Below, piece by piece: positions 37,106-48,278 of a DNA stretch of 64,000 nucleotides. The translations under genes and the position numbers were made by a program. The stretch covers positions 2,108,001 to 2,172,000 of the forward strand of contig NZ_CP073751.1 in NCBI RefSeq assembly GCF_020025155.1. Direction: 5' to 3'. This DNA comes from Halopseudomonas nanhaiensis. GTDB taxonomy: Bacteria > Pseudomonadota > Gammaproteobacteria > Pseudomonadales > Pseudomonadaceae. How positions within the stretch are numbered: position 1 is the first letter of the stretch; each line of letters starts with the position of its first letter. The notes beneath the pieces were generated by a model. The model was not told the DNA's origin, searched no databases, and saw only the letters and a program-made list of their open reading frames with translations.

Positions 37106-37933
37106 TCAGCGCCCGCGCTGCAGTGCTCCTGCGATCGCCCCGGCGATGCAGCCGGAGACCAGCCCGCCGATGTGTGCAGCGTTGGCGATCTGCCCCAGGC
37201 CGGCCAGTGTAATCAGCCCGGAGACCCCCAGCGCCAGCCATACGAGCATGAGTATCACCACACCCTTGGGCAGCGCAAAGAATACGTTCGGCGCCAGCAT
37301 TTGATAGATCCAGCAGTAGCCAAGCAGACCGTACAGCACGCCCGAGAGTCCGCCGAACACCGCATCCGGGCTGACGAGCCATTGCGCCAGATTTGACGCC
37401 AGACCGAACAGGACGGTCAGCCCCAGCAACCAGAGACTGCCGGAGTAAAGCTCGATCCGGCGCCCGAGCTCCCAGTACCAGAGTGCGTTGAACGTGAGAT
37501 GCAGGAGACCGAAGTGCAGAAAGATCGGACTCAACACACGCCATGGCTGTGAAAAGTCGAGATCCGGTGCCAGATAACCCGTAGCTGCCAGGGGTGTGAA
37601 TGTGAGATGAATGATCGTTTCCGCGCGCGTGCCCAGCCCGGTCCACAGCGCAACCAATCCGGTGACGACCAGAATCGCCAGGGTCAGCGGGATCCTGCGC
37701 AACATTGCCCCGCTGGCCGGCGCCATGCTCGGGGTCGGCTTTGCCGGCTCGGCGACGTCGGGCACGCCCTGCTCATACACGGCCCGCACCACCTGGGCAT
37801 CGGCTTCGTCCACGGTCCATACTACCTGACGACCACCCTCCTCGGTTATCCGATGAACCAGACCACGGCTGCGCAGGAACCGGGTGAGCTGGCGGAGATC
37901 TTCGTCCAATGGACATTGCATCGCTCGGTACAT
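37106..37933 (-). CDS. Rhomboid-family intramembrane serine protease (GlpG-like)
   Basis: A 275-residue protein with an N-terminal cytoplasmic domain and about six membrane helices. The catalytic serine is in GGLSGVLYGLLGY and the histidine in HIGGLVSG, the Ser-His dyad of rhomboids; HFGLLHLTFNALWYW holds the conserved loop-1/TM2 His-Asn. ATG 37933 has GAGG about 7 bases upstream; an alternative ATG lies four codons downstream. It begins seven bases after the phosphatase gene. Confidence 0.9.
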   Translation of the reverse strand: MYRAMQCPLDEDLRQLTRFLRSRGLVHRITEEGGRQVVWTVDEADAQVVRAVYEQGVPDVAEPAKPTPSMAPASGAMLRRIPLTLAILVVTGLVALWTGLGTRAETIIHLTFTPLAATGYLAPDLDFSQPWRVLSPIFLHFGLLHLTFNALWYWELGRRIELYSGSLWLLGLTVLFGLASNLAQWLVSPDAVFGGLSGVLYGLLGYCWIYQMLAPNVFFALPKGVVILMLVWLALGVSGLITLAGLGQIANAAHIGGLVSGCIAGAIAGALQRGR

Positions 37934-37940
37934 CGTTACC

Positions 37941-38906
37941 TCATCCCCAACGGGGTACGTCGACCCAGACAAAGTGATCACGCTCGAGCCTTGCCTCGCC
38001 GTCCCACCGATAGGCCACCATCTTGCCAAATTTCACCGCGCTGTAATCCAGACAAGCGAGGTTCGGACGGATCGGATGCGGGCGCCCTTCGCGCCAGTAG
38101 TGCCCCACGAAGAGGATCGGCTCGTCGGGGCCATACAGCATCAGCTCAGCCTTCTGTGAATCGCTCAATGGACGGGCCGCGATGTCTTCGGGCAGGGGAT
38201 CGGGCTGAAACTGCACATCGCCGTAGGTCTGCGGATCCTCTTCCCAGAACTTGGTGCGAAAGAACGACCGCGTAATGCCGTCTCGGCCGGTCATCTTCAG
38301 GCCATGTGGCAACGGCATACCGGTTCCGCGCAGCAGGCGGTCCTGAACCTGATACGCGAAGGTGCCCGGATAAACCGATTCCTGAATGAAGTCGACGTCG
38401 ATGCAGCCATCCGGATACATACCCCGAAAAGCATCGATAAGCCCATGATCCCAACAGGCATGCACCAGGCGGAATTCGCCCATGTCCAGATATAGTGGAA
38501 GGGTGTGAAACCACTCCAGAAAATACTCCCACTCGTCCGGCCAGTCGGCGAACTGATCGAGGGTGGCGCGGATCTGTCTCAGCTGCCGCTCGTTGTGCTC
38601 CCGCACATGGGGCCGACCGCTCCCAGCCGGGCCCGGTGTGTGCCAGCCCAGCGCATTGAACTCGTGGTTGCCCATGATGCACCGGGCATGTCCCGCTTCG
38701 ACCATATCGTGCACGAGGTGCAGCGACTCGCGAATGCGGGGCCCGCGGTCGATAATGTCGCCCAGGAACAGCGCCTGGCGGTCGGGGTGCTGCCAAACTC
38801 CCTGCGTACGGGCATAGCCCATCTGCTCGAGCAGTCGGACCAGCGTATTCGCGCACCCGTGTATATCGCCAATGATGTCGTAGCCCTGGTACTCCCGCTC
38901 GTGCAT
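37941..38906 (-). CDS. Calcineurin-like metallophosphatase
   Basis: A 321-residue phosphoesterase with the PPP-type metal motifs GDIHG, GDIIDRGP and GNHEFNALGW near the N-terminus, and VGHYWREG later. This is the PrpE/ApaH-like arrangement, with two metal ions hydrolysing phosphoesters; substrate unknown. It follows nadK by three bases and precedes the rhomboid gene by seven. ApaH itself is shorter and lies with rsmA/apaG, so that symbol is not used. Confidence 0.88.
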   Translation of the reverse strand: MHEREYQGYDIIGDIHGCANTLVRLLEQMGYARTQGVWQHPDRQALFLGDIIDRGPRIRESLHLVHDMVEAGHARCIMGNHEFNALGWHTPGPAGSGRPHVREHNERQLRQIRATLDQFADWPDEWEYFLEWFHTLPLYLDMGEFRLVHACWDHGLIDAFRGMYPDGCIDVDFIQESVYPGTFAYQVQDRLLRGTGMPLPHGLKMTGRDGITRSFFRTKFWEEDPQTYGDVQFQPDPLPEDIAARPLSDSQKAELMLYGPDEPILFVGHYWREGRPHPIRPNLACLDYSAVKFGKMVAYRWDGEARLERDHFVWVDVPRWG

Positions 38907-38909
38907 CGA

Positions 38910-39791
38910 TTACTCCGTGAGTCGACTCGCCCAGCCCAGCTTGCTCCGGCAAATCGCATAGAAATTATGATCCAGCGGATGCAGCAGCCGCAGCTTCTGC
39001 GGCTTCTTGCGAATGGTGATGCTGTCCCCCGGGGCACATGCGATGTGCACCTGCCCGTCGCAACTGACCTGCGGATAGATACCGCTCTGCTTGGAGATGA
39101 TGATCTTCAGCTCGCTGTTGCCGTCGACCACGATCGGCCGGCTGGACAGCGTGTGCGGAAACATCGGGACCAGCACCACCGCATCGAGCTTTGGATGCAT
39201 GATCGGCCCACCCGCGGACAGTGCATACGCAGTGGATCCTGTCGGGGTCGCCACGATCAGTCCATCCGACTTCTGGCTATACACGATCTGACCGTCGACA
39301 TAGAGCTCGAATTCAATCATGCGGGCCGACTTGCCGGGGTGCAGGACCACGTCGTTGAGCGCCTCGCTGGTACCCAGCTGCTCATCCCCGCGGCGTACAA
39401 AGGCATCCAGCAGGAAGCGGTTCTCCACCAGGTACTGGCCGGCGAGCACTTCGCCCACGCGGCTCTCGAGTTCATCCGGGGAGATATCCGTCAGAAAGCC
39501 CAGGCCGCCGCGGTTCACCCCGAGTACCGGCACGTTGTACCGGCACAGCGCGCGCGCGGCGCCCAGCAGGCTCCCGTCTCCGCCGACGACGATGACCAGA
39601 TCGCAAATCTCGCCCATCATTTTGCGCGAGCACACCTGCAGCTGGTGCCCTGGCAGCAGGTCCGCCACCGAGTCCTCGAGGATCACGCTATGGCCGCTAT
39701 CCACCAGGAACCGCTTCAGGCGCTTGAGCGTGTCGACCACGCGGCCGCTGCCGAGGCGTCCGATCAAGCCGATGTTGCGGAATTGCTCCAT
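38910..39791 (-). CDS. nadK: NAD kinase
   Basis: A 293-residue cytoplasmic enzyme that phosphorylates NAD to NADP with ATP. The catalytic GGDGS motif is at 70-74 (Asp72), NDVV at 146-149, and SGGPIMHP-type sequence follows in TAYALSAGGPI. The start MEQFRNIGLIGR is canonical. First gene of the run nadK - phosphatase - rhomboid - yeaC-like - DUF2797 - pepN on the minus strand. It is divergent from the DUF1853 gene. Confidence 0.96.
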   Translation of the reverse strand: MEQFRNIGLIGRLGSGRVVDTLKRLKRFLVDSGHSVILEDSVADLLPGHQLQVCSRKMMGEICDLVIVVGGDGSLLGAARALCRYNVPVLGVNRGGLGFLTDISPDELESRVGEVLAGQYLVENRFLLDAFVRRGDEQLGTSEALNDVVLHPGKSARMIEFELYVDGQIVYSQKSDGLIVATPTGSTAYALSAGGPIMHPKLDAVVLVPMFPHTLSSRPIVVDGNSELKIIISKQSGIYPQVSCDGQVHIACAPGDSITIRKKPQKLRLLHPLDHNFYAICRSKLGWASRLTE

Positions 39792-39896
39792 ACCTGTCTC
39801 TCTTGTCGTCTTGTCGGAACTCCGGACATGCAGGACACTGCCCGGGAAGCCCTCCGATTATCCGCAGCCAGCCCGGTACTGGCAAATAGGCCCGGT

Positions 39897-40826
39897 ATGC
39901 CGTTAGCGCATTTAGTGCAGCCGATCTGTCGCGATCTGGCCTGGATCGCCGAAGCACCACCCCTGCTCGCCGACGGCAGCATGTCGGTGCGTGATCCGCT
40001 CGCCGGCAGTCTGTGGCGCGACGACCCCGAACGACTGCATCACGCTCTCCGACAGCTCGATGACGATCCCGTGCGATTGACGGCGAAATTCGGCGAGTCC
40101 ACTGACTACCGGCTGGGCCGCTATTACGAACGTTTGTGGCAGGTGCTTCTGGAGTTGGCGCCGGACATCCGGGTCATCGCACATAACGTGCCGGTACGCC
40201 ACCAGCGCCGCAGCCTGGGCGAACTGGACCTGATAATCGAAGCCGCCGATGGCGCGGTGATCCATTTCGAGCTGGCGATCAAGTTCTACCTTGGGCGTCC
40301 TGAGCTCGATGCATGCGGTCCGTGCAGCGCCCACAGCGCCTGGTGGGGCCCGGATCCGAAAGACCGCCTGGACATAAAGGTCGACCGGCTTGCCAGCCAT
40401 CAGTTACCGCTGGCTACACGGCATGCAGACCGCCTGGTCGGCCTGCCGCAGATCGATCGCTCCTGCGCCTGGCTGCAGGGTTGCCTGTTCTACCCCGCTG
40501 GCAGGGAGATGGCACCTGCGGAGCAGGCCGGGGTTCCGGCGTGGCGTCATGAATGGTGTTATCGAAGAGCGTTGGAGGAAGCATTGCCCTCAGGCTGGAT
40601 CGCCCTGCCTCACAAGCGTTGGCTGGCGCCCCCGGCCATGTCCGCCGATTTCAGCGGGTCGCTCGCCGCAGAGCCTTTCTCGCGGCCAGGTGCGCCGGTT
40701 ATGTTGATAAACGAGTCGCGCCGCGACTACTGCGACGCGCCAAGATTGCTGGTTATGCCTGACGGCTGGCCCGACCCGATTATTCCACCGAGGTGCGGTT
40801 CTGCAGTCGGCCCAGATCCCGCTTGA
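39897..40826 (+). CDS. DUF1853 family protein
   Basis: A 309-residue protein of the DUF1853 family, recognised by CRDLAWIAEAPPLL at the start, KFGESTDYRLGRYYERLW and HFELAIKFYLGRPELD in the middle. The Glu/Asp/Lys pattern LGELDLII ... HFELAIKFYL suggests a PD-(D/E)XK nuclease-like fold (inference). The start ATG 39897 fits the family N-terminus; an ATG 23 codons upstream (39828) is possible. The last 47 bases overlap tail-to-tail with the next, opposite gene. Confidence 0.8.
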   Translation: MPLAHLVQPICRDLAWIAEAPPLLADGSMSVRDPLAGSLWRDDPERLHHALRQLDDDPVRLTAKFGESTDYRLGRYYERLWQVLLELAPDIRVIAHNVPVRHQRRSLGELDLIIEAADGAVIHFELAIKFYLGRPELDACGPCSAHSAWWGPDPKDRLDIKVDRLASHQLPLATRHADRLVGLPQIDRSCAWLQGCLFYPAGREMAPAEQAGVPAWRHEWCYRRALEEALPSGWIALPHKRWLAPPAMSADFSGSLAAEPFSRPGAPVMLINESRRDYCDAPRLLVMPDGWPDPIIPPRCGSAVGPDPA

Positions 40827-41655
40827 GCGCTGCATTCGCCTTTTGCTGGGCGGCGAGCTCCTGCTTCACGTCCATCAGCTCGCCCTGTGCCACTTTCTGG
40901 TGGTCGGCATGCTCTTCCCGCAGCCGCTCAAGCTCGACCTGATGAGCTGACTGCATAGCGCGCAGCTGTTCCTGCAGGGACTGGATCTGCCGCGTGTACA
41001 GAGCCAGCTTGCGCTGAAAATCTTCCCGCTCCTGTTCCCGCTCCTGCGCGTTATCCGCCGGCGCCTCGGGGGCGGCAGGCTCGGTTAATTCCGGCTCCGG
41101 GGCGGGTGTCGAAGCAGAGGGCTCGATCGAATTGCCGCCACCGTACCAGGCATCTTCAGCAGCCACCTGCAGGCGTTCCGAGGCCAGAAGCGCCCGCGCC
41201 TCCTCGTCTTCGCCCACGATACCCAGCGCGTTGCGGCGTACCGCGTCCTTCAGCCAGGCCAGATCGGAGCGGCCATTCCTCTGGCCCGGCTTCCACAGGT
41301 GTGGCTTGTACTGCGTCTGATTGGTAAAGCCGAGACAGACCAGACGGATTGGTCCGCCGCCCATGTCCGGCCCACGGCCGGCCTTCTCGGCAATGCTGCG
41401 CAGCGGGAGATTCCACAGCCGGTTGACGAAGCCGTCGTCATCGAAATCGAGGGTGAAGAACACCGCTGCACGGATCTGCAGACGATTGTTGATCTGGAGG
41501 AAGACCGCTTCCATGGTTTCGTCTGCGAAATCGGGCGTACCCATCAGCCCGTCGAGCAGCGCTTCGAACTCGGGATACAGCATCTCCTTGCAAATCCCGC
41601 GCTCGGAAAAAAACATCACCGCTTCAGTCAGCAATGGTTTGGTTGCCGTGTTCAT
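40780..41655 (-). CDS. Conserved protein of unknown function with C-terminal coiled coil
   Basis: A 291-residue soluble protein, start at ATG 41655 with GGAG upstream. The N-terminal 150 residues are globular (LTEAVMFFSERGICKEMLYPEFE; LPLRSIAEKAGRGPDMGGG; KPGQRNGRSDLAWLKD). A Pro/Ala/Glu-rich linker (about 178-205) leads to a coiled coil near residues 205-285. I do not recognise a named family; similar proteins occur beside nadK/DUF1853 genes in Pseudomonas. Stop is at 40780, inside the opposing DUF1853 gene. Confidence 0.78.
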   Translation of the reverse strand: MNTATKPLLTEAVMFFSERGICKEMLYPEFEALLDGLMGTPDFADETMEAVFLQINNRLQIRAAVFFTLDFDDDGFVNRLWNLPLRSIAEKAGRGPDMGGGPIRLVCLGFTNQTQYKPHLWKPGQRNGRSDLAWLKDAVRRNALGIVGEDEEARALLASERLQVAAEDAWYGGGNSIEPSASTPAPEPELTEPAAPEAPADNAQEREQEREDFQRKLALYTRQIQSLQEQLRAMQSAHQVELERLREEHADHQKVAQGELMDVKQELAAQQKANAALKRDLGRLQNRTSVE

Positions 41656-41926
41656 GTGTTCTCCGCCAAGTCCTTCTTGCGATGCTGTCGGCCAGTATTG
41701 CCCAGGAATGTCCACTTTGTGCAAATTTTCGGACAAATGCACGCAGGTCGCGCAAGTGTAGGCCAAAAGGCCATCTGGCGATGTGACGGATTTGGCACAG
41801 CCCCCCGCTCGTGCGGCCTGCAGGCGCCCGTGAGTGGACTGCCCGCAAGCCGACTTCCTACGACACGCCGGTCAGATCAGGTGGATGGCCGCGTGGCCGC
41901 GCTATGCGAAGGGAACACCCCAGCCG

Positions 41927-44056
<2,130 letters not shown>

Positions 44057-44122
44057 TCACCCTGACTGACAGTTAAATAGCCGCTAATTACAACCTTGTT
44101 CAGCCTCTCCCCGGAAGCGCAG

Positions 44123-45160
44123 ATGAAGCTTGGCGATATTTCTGTTGGCTATCTCTACAGCCTGCGCACGGCGCTGGGTGCCCTTGGCCATGACAGTGCT
44201 GCCCTATTCCAGCGGTTTGAGATCGACGATGCCCTGCTGAGCACCGGGGAAGCACGCATCAGCATTCCCCGGTTCATGCGACTGGGCAATGCAGCGATTC
44301 AGTTGAGCGGTGAGCCGGCGATCGGTTTGCTGATGGGACGCCATAGTCACGCCAGCCATCTCGGATTGCCCGGAATAACCGCTGCATGCGCGCCTACGCT
44401 CGGGGAGGCATTTCGAACACTGGTACGCTATGAACGGCTGACCAGCCAGAACTACCGCGGTCATTCCAGCTTCACTGCGCCAGCACTGCGCTTCTACTCC
44501 ATCAGCCCCTACAACCAGTACAACCTGTTCGTGGTCGATTCAGCGCTGTGCTCGCGGGCGACCATCGCCCGGCATCTCACCGGTGGGCGGGCGCGGCTGC
44601 GTGAAGTGCACATCGAGTTCCCCGAGCCGGCGTACGCGTCAGACTACCCCGACTTTTTCGACTGCCCGGTGCTGTTCGGGCAGTCCGACAACCAGCTGAT
44701 ATTCGAGCCCGCCAGCCTCCAGCTACCGCTGGTGCAGGCTGCGCCGGCGACGCATGCCGAGCTCCTCGCGGTGTGTCAGGCGCGGCACGACCGGCTGAGC
44801 CGGGTACGACGGCTGCGCGACCGAGTGGCTGATATTGTTTCGCCGGAGCTGCATCGCCGCCTGCCCACCCTCAGCGAGGTAGCCCGGCAACTCGGCCAAC
44901 CATCGTGGACATTACGCAGACGGCTGCTCTCGGAAGACAATGTTCGCTTTCAGGATATTGTCGACGAGACCCGTCGGGATCTGGCGCTGAGTTACATCCG
45001 CGACACGGACATGGCGCTGGGAGAGGTAGCGTTCCTGTTGGGATTCTCGTCGCCGGCGGCTTTTCAGCGCGCGTTTCGGCGCTGGACCGGACAGGCTCCG
45101 GGGGGTTATAGACGGGATTTTCGGCGATTGCGCAGTGAGGCAATCACCAGGGAAGGCTAG
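44123..45160 (+). CDS. AraC-family transcriptional regulator
   Basis: A 345-residue regulator. The N-terminal 200 residues match the arabinose-binding-like/OruR-type domain (GEARISIPRFMRLGNAAIQL, GLLMGRHSHASHLG). The C-terminal HTH contains LSEVARQLGQPSWTLRRRL and the second helix block GEVAFLLGFSSPAAFQRAFRRW. ATG 44123 has GGAAG upstream; an in-frame TTG is nine codons earlier. It is divergent from fadH across 159 bases and may regulate it. Confidence 0.9.
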   Translation: MKLGDISVGYLYSLRTALGALGHDSAALFQRFEIDDALLSTGEARISIPRFMRLGNAAIQLSGEPAIGLLMGRHSHASHLGLPGITAACAPTLGEAFRTLVRYERLTSQNYRGHSSFTAPALRFYSISPYNQYNLFVVDSALCSRATIARHLTGGRARLREVHIEFPEPAYASDYPDFFDCPVLFGQSDNQLIFEPASLQLPLVQAAPATHAELLAVCQARHDRLSRVRRLRDRVADIVSPELHRRLPTLSEVARQLGQPSWTLRRRLLSEDNVRFQDIVDETRRDLALSYIRDTDMALGEVAFLLGFSSPAAFQRAFRRWTGQAPGGYRRDFRRLRSEAITREG

Positions 45161-45214
45161 GACACTGTCGACTGCCGATTTCCGGGGAAGCAGCGCAGCA
45201 GCGGAGCGGAAGCG

Positions 45215-45295
45215 TTACATCTCTTCCGCGTCTTCGACTTCCTGGTCCCATTCCTGAGCATGCTGCTCGATGAGTTCTTCTACGTAATCATTCAT
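45215..45295 (-). CDS. Small acidic protein, 26 residues
   Basis: A 26-codon open frame: start MNDYVEELIEQHAQEW, then a Glu/Asp-rich helix ending EEM. It has a strong AGGAG site 9 bases before ATG 45295 (AGGAGAACGCGC then ATG), its own place between the AraC gene and cobS, and no overlap with other genes. The residue pattern is amphipathic-helical and strongly acidic. No known family; coding status rests on the ribosome-binding site and composition. Confidence 0.6.
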   Translation of the reverse strand: MNDYVEELIEQHAQEWDQEVEDAEEM

Positions 45296-45395
45296 GCGCG
45301 TTCTCCTGATTGTATGAGCGAGGCCAAACAGGGCCTCGACTCGACGCTATTGTCCTTACATTACAATCAGATGAAGCGCGTTTGGGAAAGTTCAC

Positions 45396-46136
45396 TCAAG
45401 AGACGAACGGTCCATTCGCCCACACCAGGCCGACCAGTGCCAGCGCTTCGCCAAGCTCGACCAGCGCACCGGCGGTGTCACCGGTCGTTCCGCCCACTCG
45501 GCGCTTGATCAGCGCGCGCCACACGGCCCCCAGCAGCAATACCGCCAGCAGCCAGCCGAATCCACCGATGACCATCATTGCAAAGCCGTGAACGAACAGT
45601 ACAGCTGGAAGCCAGATACGCGGGATGTGCTCGCTCAAGACCTGTCCCAGGCCGCCAGGGCGAACGTACTGGGTGGTCAGAAGCAATGCCGGCAGCAGCC
45701 AGCGGCCTATCCAGGGCGCGATCAGCAAGGCCCACCACAGATTCATCTCGATGACCGTCACCAGTGCGGCGAACTTGATGAGCAGTACCAGCACCAGCGC
45801 AAGGACGCCCATCGGCCCGCTGGCCGGATCCTTCATGATCGCCAGGGTCTTCTCACGGTCGCCGTGACCGCCTACCCAGGCATCTACCGTATCCGCGAGT
45901 CCGTCGAGATGCAGGCCACCGGTCAACGCCACCCAGAATGCCAGCACCAGCGCCGCCTGGAGCAGGATCGGCAACCCGGCGACGGACCACTGGACAAGCA
46001 GCAGCAACAGACCGACGAGGAAACCCACTACCGGATACCACAGCAGTGAGGCACCGGATTCCTCTGCCTTCGGCGACCGCGACAGACGAATAGGAATGGC
46101 GGTGAGAAACTGCAGGGCGATCATCAGCGGGGTCAT
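45396..46136 (-). CDS. cobS: Adenosylcobinamide-GDP ribazoletransferase (cobalamin synthase)
   Basis: A 246-residue inner-membrane enzyme joining adenosylcobinamide-GDP to alpha-ribazole (or its phosphate) in the last steps of cobalamin assembly. Motifs: start MIALQFLTAIPIR, GGLHLDGLADTVDAW and HGDREKTLAIMKD, which carry the Asp/His residues of the family, with several membrane helices. Last gene of the cobalamin operon; overlaps cobC by four bases. Confidence 0.95.
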   Translation of the reverse strand: MTPLMIALQFLTAIPIRLSRSPKAEESGASLLWYPVVGFLVGLLLLLVQWSVAGLPILLQAALVLAFWVALTGGLHLDGLADTVDAWVGGHGDREKTLAIMKDPASGPMGVLALVLVLLIKFAALVTVIEMNLWWALLIAPWIGRWLLPALLLTTQYVRPGGLGQVLSEHIPRIWLPAVLFVHGFAMMVIGGFGWLLAVLLLGAVWRALIKRRVGGTTGDTAGALVELGEALALVGLVWANGPFVS

Positions 46137-46705
46137 GCTTTTTCCTCTTTCAGGGTGCCGTCTTCGTACCGGTGCAGGCGGACCAGCTCTGCGTAGCCTA
46201 CCTGCACTTGCAACAGATCACGATCGGCCAGTTCGCGAGCCCGAGCCAGCAGCAGACGCATGACCCCGGCATGGGTGACGACCAGCAATCGCTGACCGGC
46301 ATAGCGCAGGGCCAGCGAGGCCAGCTCAGCGATGACCCGCTGGCGGAACGCAGCGACAAGCTCGGCCTGCGGCGGCGTGTAAGCGTACGGATCATTCCAG
46401 AACTGGCCGAGCTCATCGGCCTGATCGAGCATCAGGTCGGCCGGATGTCTGCCCTCCCACAAGCCGAAGTGCAGCTCGCGCAAGTCCGGGCGAATATCCA
46501 CTGCGACCCCACGCGAGTCTGCCAGTTCGGCTGCAAAGGCGGCACACCGTTGCAGTGGAGAAGACACAACGGCGTCCCAACCGTTCAGACCATCGACTGC
46601 GGCGCGCATCTGTGCCCAGCCAGCGGACGTCAACGGGTCATCGACGCTGCCGCGAAAGCCTCCACCCCGCTCGGTCTCCCCATGGCGCAGCAGCTCGAGG
46701 ATCAC
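46133..46705 (-). CDS. cobC: Alpha-ribazole phosphatase (histidine phosphatase family)
   Basis: A 190-residue phosphoglycerate-mutase-like enzyme that dephosphorylates alpha-ribazole phosphate or the corresponding cobalamin phosphate. The start is GTG 46705, which overlaps the cobT stop as GTGA, giving the canonical start [14 protein letters not shown] with the catalytic RHG. Further motifs: [16 protein letters not shown] and VVTHAGVMR. An in-frame ATG 21 codons upstream would lie inside cobT and give a non-family N-terminus. Overlaps cobS by four bases. Confidence 0.92.
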   Translation of the reverse strand: MILELLRHGETERGGGFRGSVDDPLTSAGWAQMRAAVDGLNGWDAVVSSPLQRCAAFAAELADSRGVAVDIRPDLRELHFGLWEGRHPADLMLDQADELGQFWNDPYAYTPPQAELVAAFRQRVIAELASLALRYAGQRLLVVTHAGVMRLLLARARELADRDLLQVQVGYAELVRLHRYEDGTLKEEKA

Positions 46706-47760
46706 GCGGGCGACCCGCTCGATATCGCCGCCTCGGCAAAGGTGGCCATGTCGTTGTGCAGGGCGCACGCCAGTCGCAGCAGAGGCACGGCAGCCGCCGC
46801 CCCGCTGGCCTCGCCCAGGCGCATGTCTATATCGAGCAGAGGCTTTGCCGCGAGAGCCTCAAGCACGTGGCGATGACCCGGTTCGGCGCTGCGGTGGCCA
46901 AACAGCAGCCACGGTCGGACCGTCGCGTTCAGTCGCACGGCGCAGAGCGCTGCAACCGAACAGATATAGCCATCGACCAGTACCGGTACGCCGCGCTGGG
47001 CGGCGCGCACATAGGCGCCTGTCAGCGCGGCGATTTCCAGTCCGCCGAGGCAGGCCAGGGCGTCGAACGGTGCATCCGTTCTCTGCTTGTGCAGGGCCAG
47101 GCCCCGCTCGATGACGGCCAGCTTGCGCTCCACGCCGCGGGCATCCAGTCCAGTGCCCGGCCCGACCAGATCGCGGGGCGCAAGCGTGAGCAGCGCGCTG
47201 GCCAGCGCGCATGCGCTAGTGGTATTGCCAATGCCCATTTCGCCGGCGATGTAGATATCCAGACCATCAGCTACTGCCGCGTCGAGTGCGTCACGGCCCG
47301 CTTCCAGTGCCTGATTGCAGTGCGCGTCGGTCATCGCCGGGGCGCTGCAGAAATTCGTCGAGCCCGGAGCAATGTTCAATTGACTGACACCTGCGAGCGG
47401 CTCGACCGGCGCGGCAAGCCCCAGATCGAACACGCGCAGGTGTGCATTCAGACAGCGAGCCAGCACGTTGATCGCCGCACCGCCATTGGCGAAGTTCGCC
47501 AGCATCTGTCCGGTCACGGCCTGCGGAAATGCCGAAACGCCCTCAGCGACCACCCCATGGTCAGCGGCGAAGATATGAATGGCAAGGCGCTCGGCGTCAG
47601 GTCGCTCGCGACCCTGCAGCGCAGCCAGAGTGATGGCGACCTCTTCCAGCCGCCCCAGCGACCCTGGCGGCTTGGTCAGCTCCGTCTGTCGCGCAGTGGC
47701 GTGGAGCTGGCGTTCTTCGTCAGGCACTGCCGCCGCACCTTCCCACCATGAGCAGGTCAT
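46702..47760 (-). CDS. cobT: Nicotinate-nucleotide--dimethylbenzimidazole phosphoribosyltransferase
   Basis: A 352-residue enzyme activating the lower ligand dimethylbenzimidazole to alpha-ribazole phosphate. Motifs: [11 protein letters not shown] near the N-terminus, [23 protein letters not shown], and [13 protein letters not shown] with the catalytic Glu near the C-terminus. Length matches the family (about 350). It links functionally to bluB, which makes the base, in the same operon. It overlaps cobU by four bases and cobC by GTGA. Confidence 0.96.
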   Translation of the reverse strand: MTCSWWEGAAAVPDEERQLHATARQTELTKPPGSLGRLEEVAITLAALQGRERPDAERLAIHIFAADHGVVAEGVSAFPQAVTGQMLANFANGGAAINVLARCLNAHLRVFDLGLAAPVEPLAGVSQLNIAPGSTNFCSAPAMTDAHCNQALEAGRDALDAAVADGLDIYIAGEMGIGNTTSACALASALLTLAPRDLVGPGTGLDARGVERKLAVIERGLALHKQRTDAPFDALACLGGLEIAALTGAYVRAAQRGVPVLVDGYICSVAALCAVRLNATVRPWLLFGHRSAEPGHRHVLEALAAKPLLDIDMRLGEASGAAAAVPLLRLACALHNDMATFAEAAISSGSPA

Positions 47761-48278
47761 CTGCGCTCCCCTTTGAGGATCATTGGCAGACCGGCCACGC
47801 AGAAGGTAACTCGGTCGCTCAGGCCCGCGAGGGTCTGGTGCAGCATACCGGCCTCATCGACATAGCGGCGGGACAGCTCCCCCAGCGGCACCACTCCGAG
47901 ACCGGTCTCATTACTCACCATGATGATATGGCCCGGCAGCGTGGGCAGCACATCAACCAGCGCAGCGCGCTCGATGGCCAAGCGTTGCGGATCATCATGC
48001 AGGAGCAGGTTGGTCAACCACAGTGTCAGGCAGTCGATCAGAATGCAGCGATCGTCCCGCGCAGATCGAAGCAGAGCCTCGGCCAGCGCGACAGGCTCCT
48101 CGATCAGCGCCCAGTGCGCGGGACGTCGATCGCGATGATGGGCTATCCGCTCGGCCATCGCAGTGTCCAGCGGCTGGCTGGTGGCAACATAGGTGACCGC
48201 CAGACCCGACGCGTCGGCAGTCTGCTCAGCGAGGCGGCTCTTGCCGGAACGAGCGCCGCCCAATATCAATTCAATCAT
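47757..48278 (-). CDS. cobU: Adenosylcobinamide kinase / adenosylcobinamide-phosphate guanylyltransferase
   Basis: A 173-residue bifunctional enzyme. The P-loop GGARSGKS is at residues 7-14, and a middle motif HRDRRPAHW contains the His of the guanylylation site. [13 protein letters not shown] is a family block. It converts adenosylcobinamide to its GDP ester for CobS. Called cobP in Pseudomonas denitrificans nomenclature. Overlaps cobQ and cobT by four bases each. Confidence 0.95.
   Translation of the reverse strand: MIELILGGARSGKSRLAEQTADASGLAVTYVATSQPLDTAMAERIAHHRDRRPAHWALIEEPVALAEALLRSARDDRCILIDCLTLWLTNLLLHDDPQRLAIERAALVDVLPTLPGHIIMVSNETGLGVVPLGELSRRYVDEAGMLHQTLAGLSDRVTFCVAGLPMILKGERR

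Noticed and set aside
38505-40826. 773-codon plus-strand open frame through nadK and the phosphatase gene
   Set aside because: The first two thirds are antisense to nadK and the metallophosphatase and have no family likeness; only the last 309 codons (from 39897) are the DUF1853 gene.
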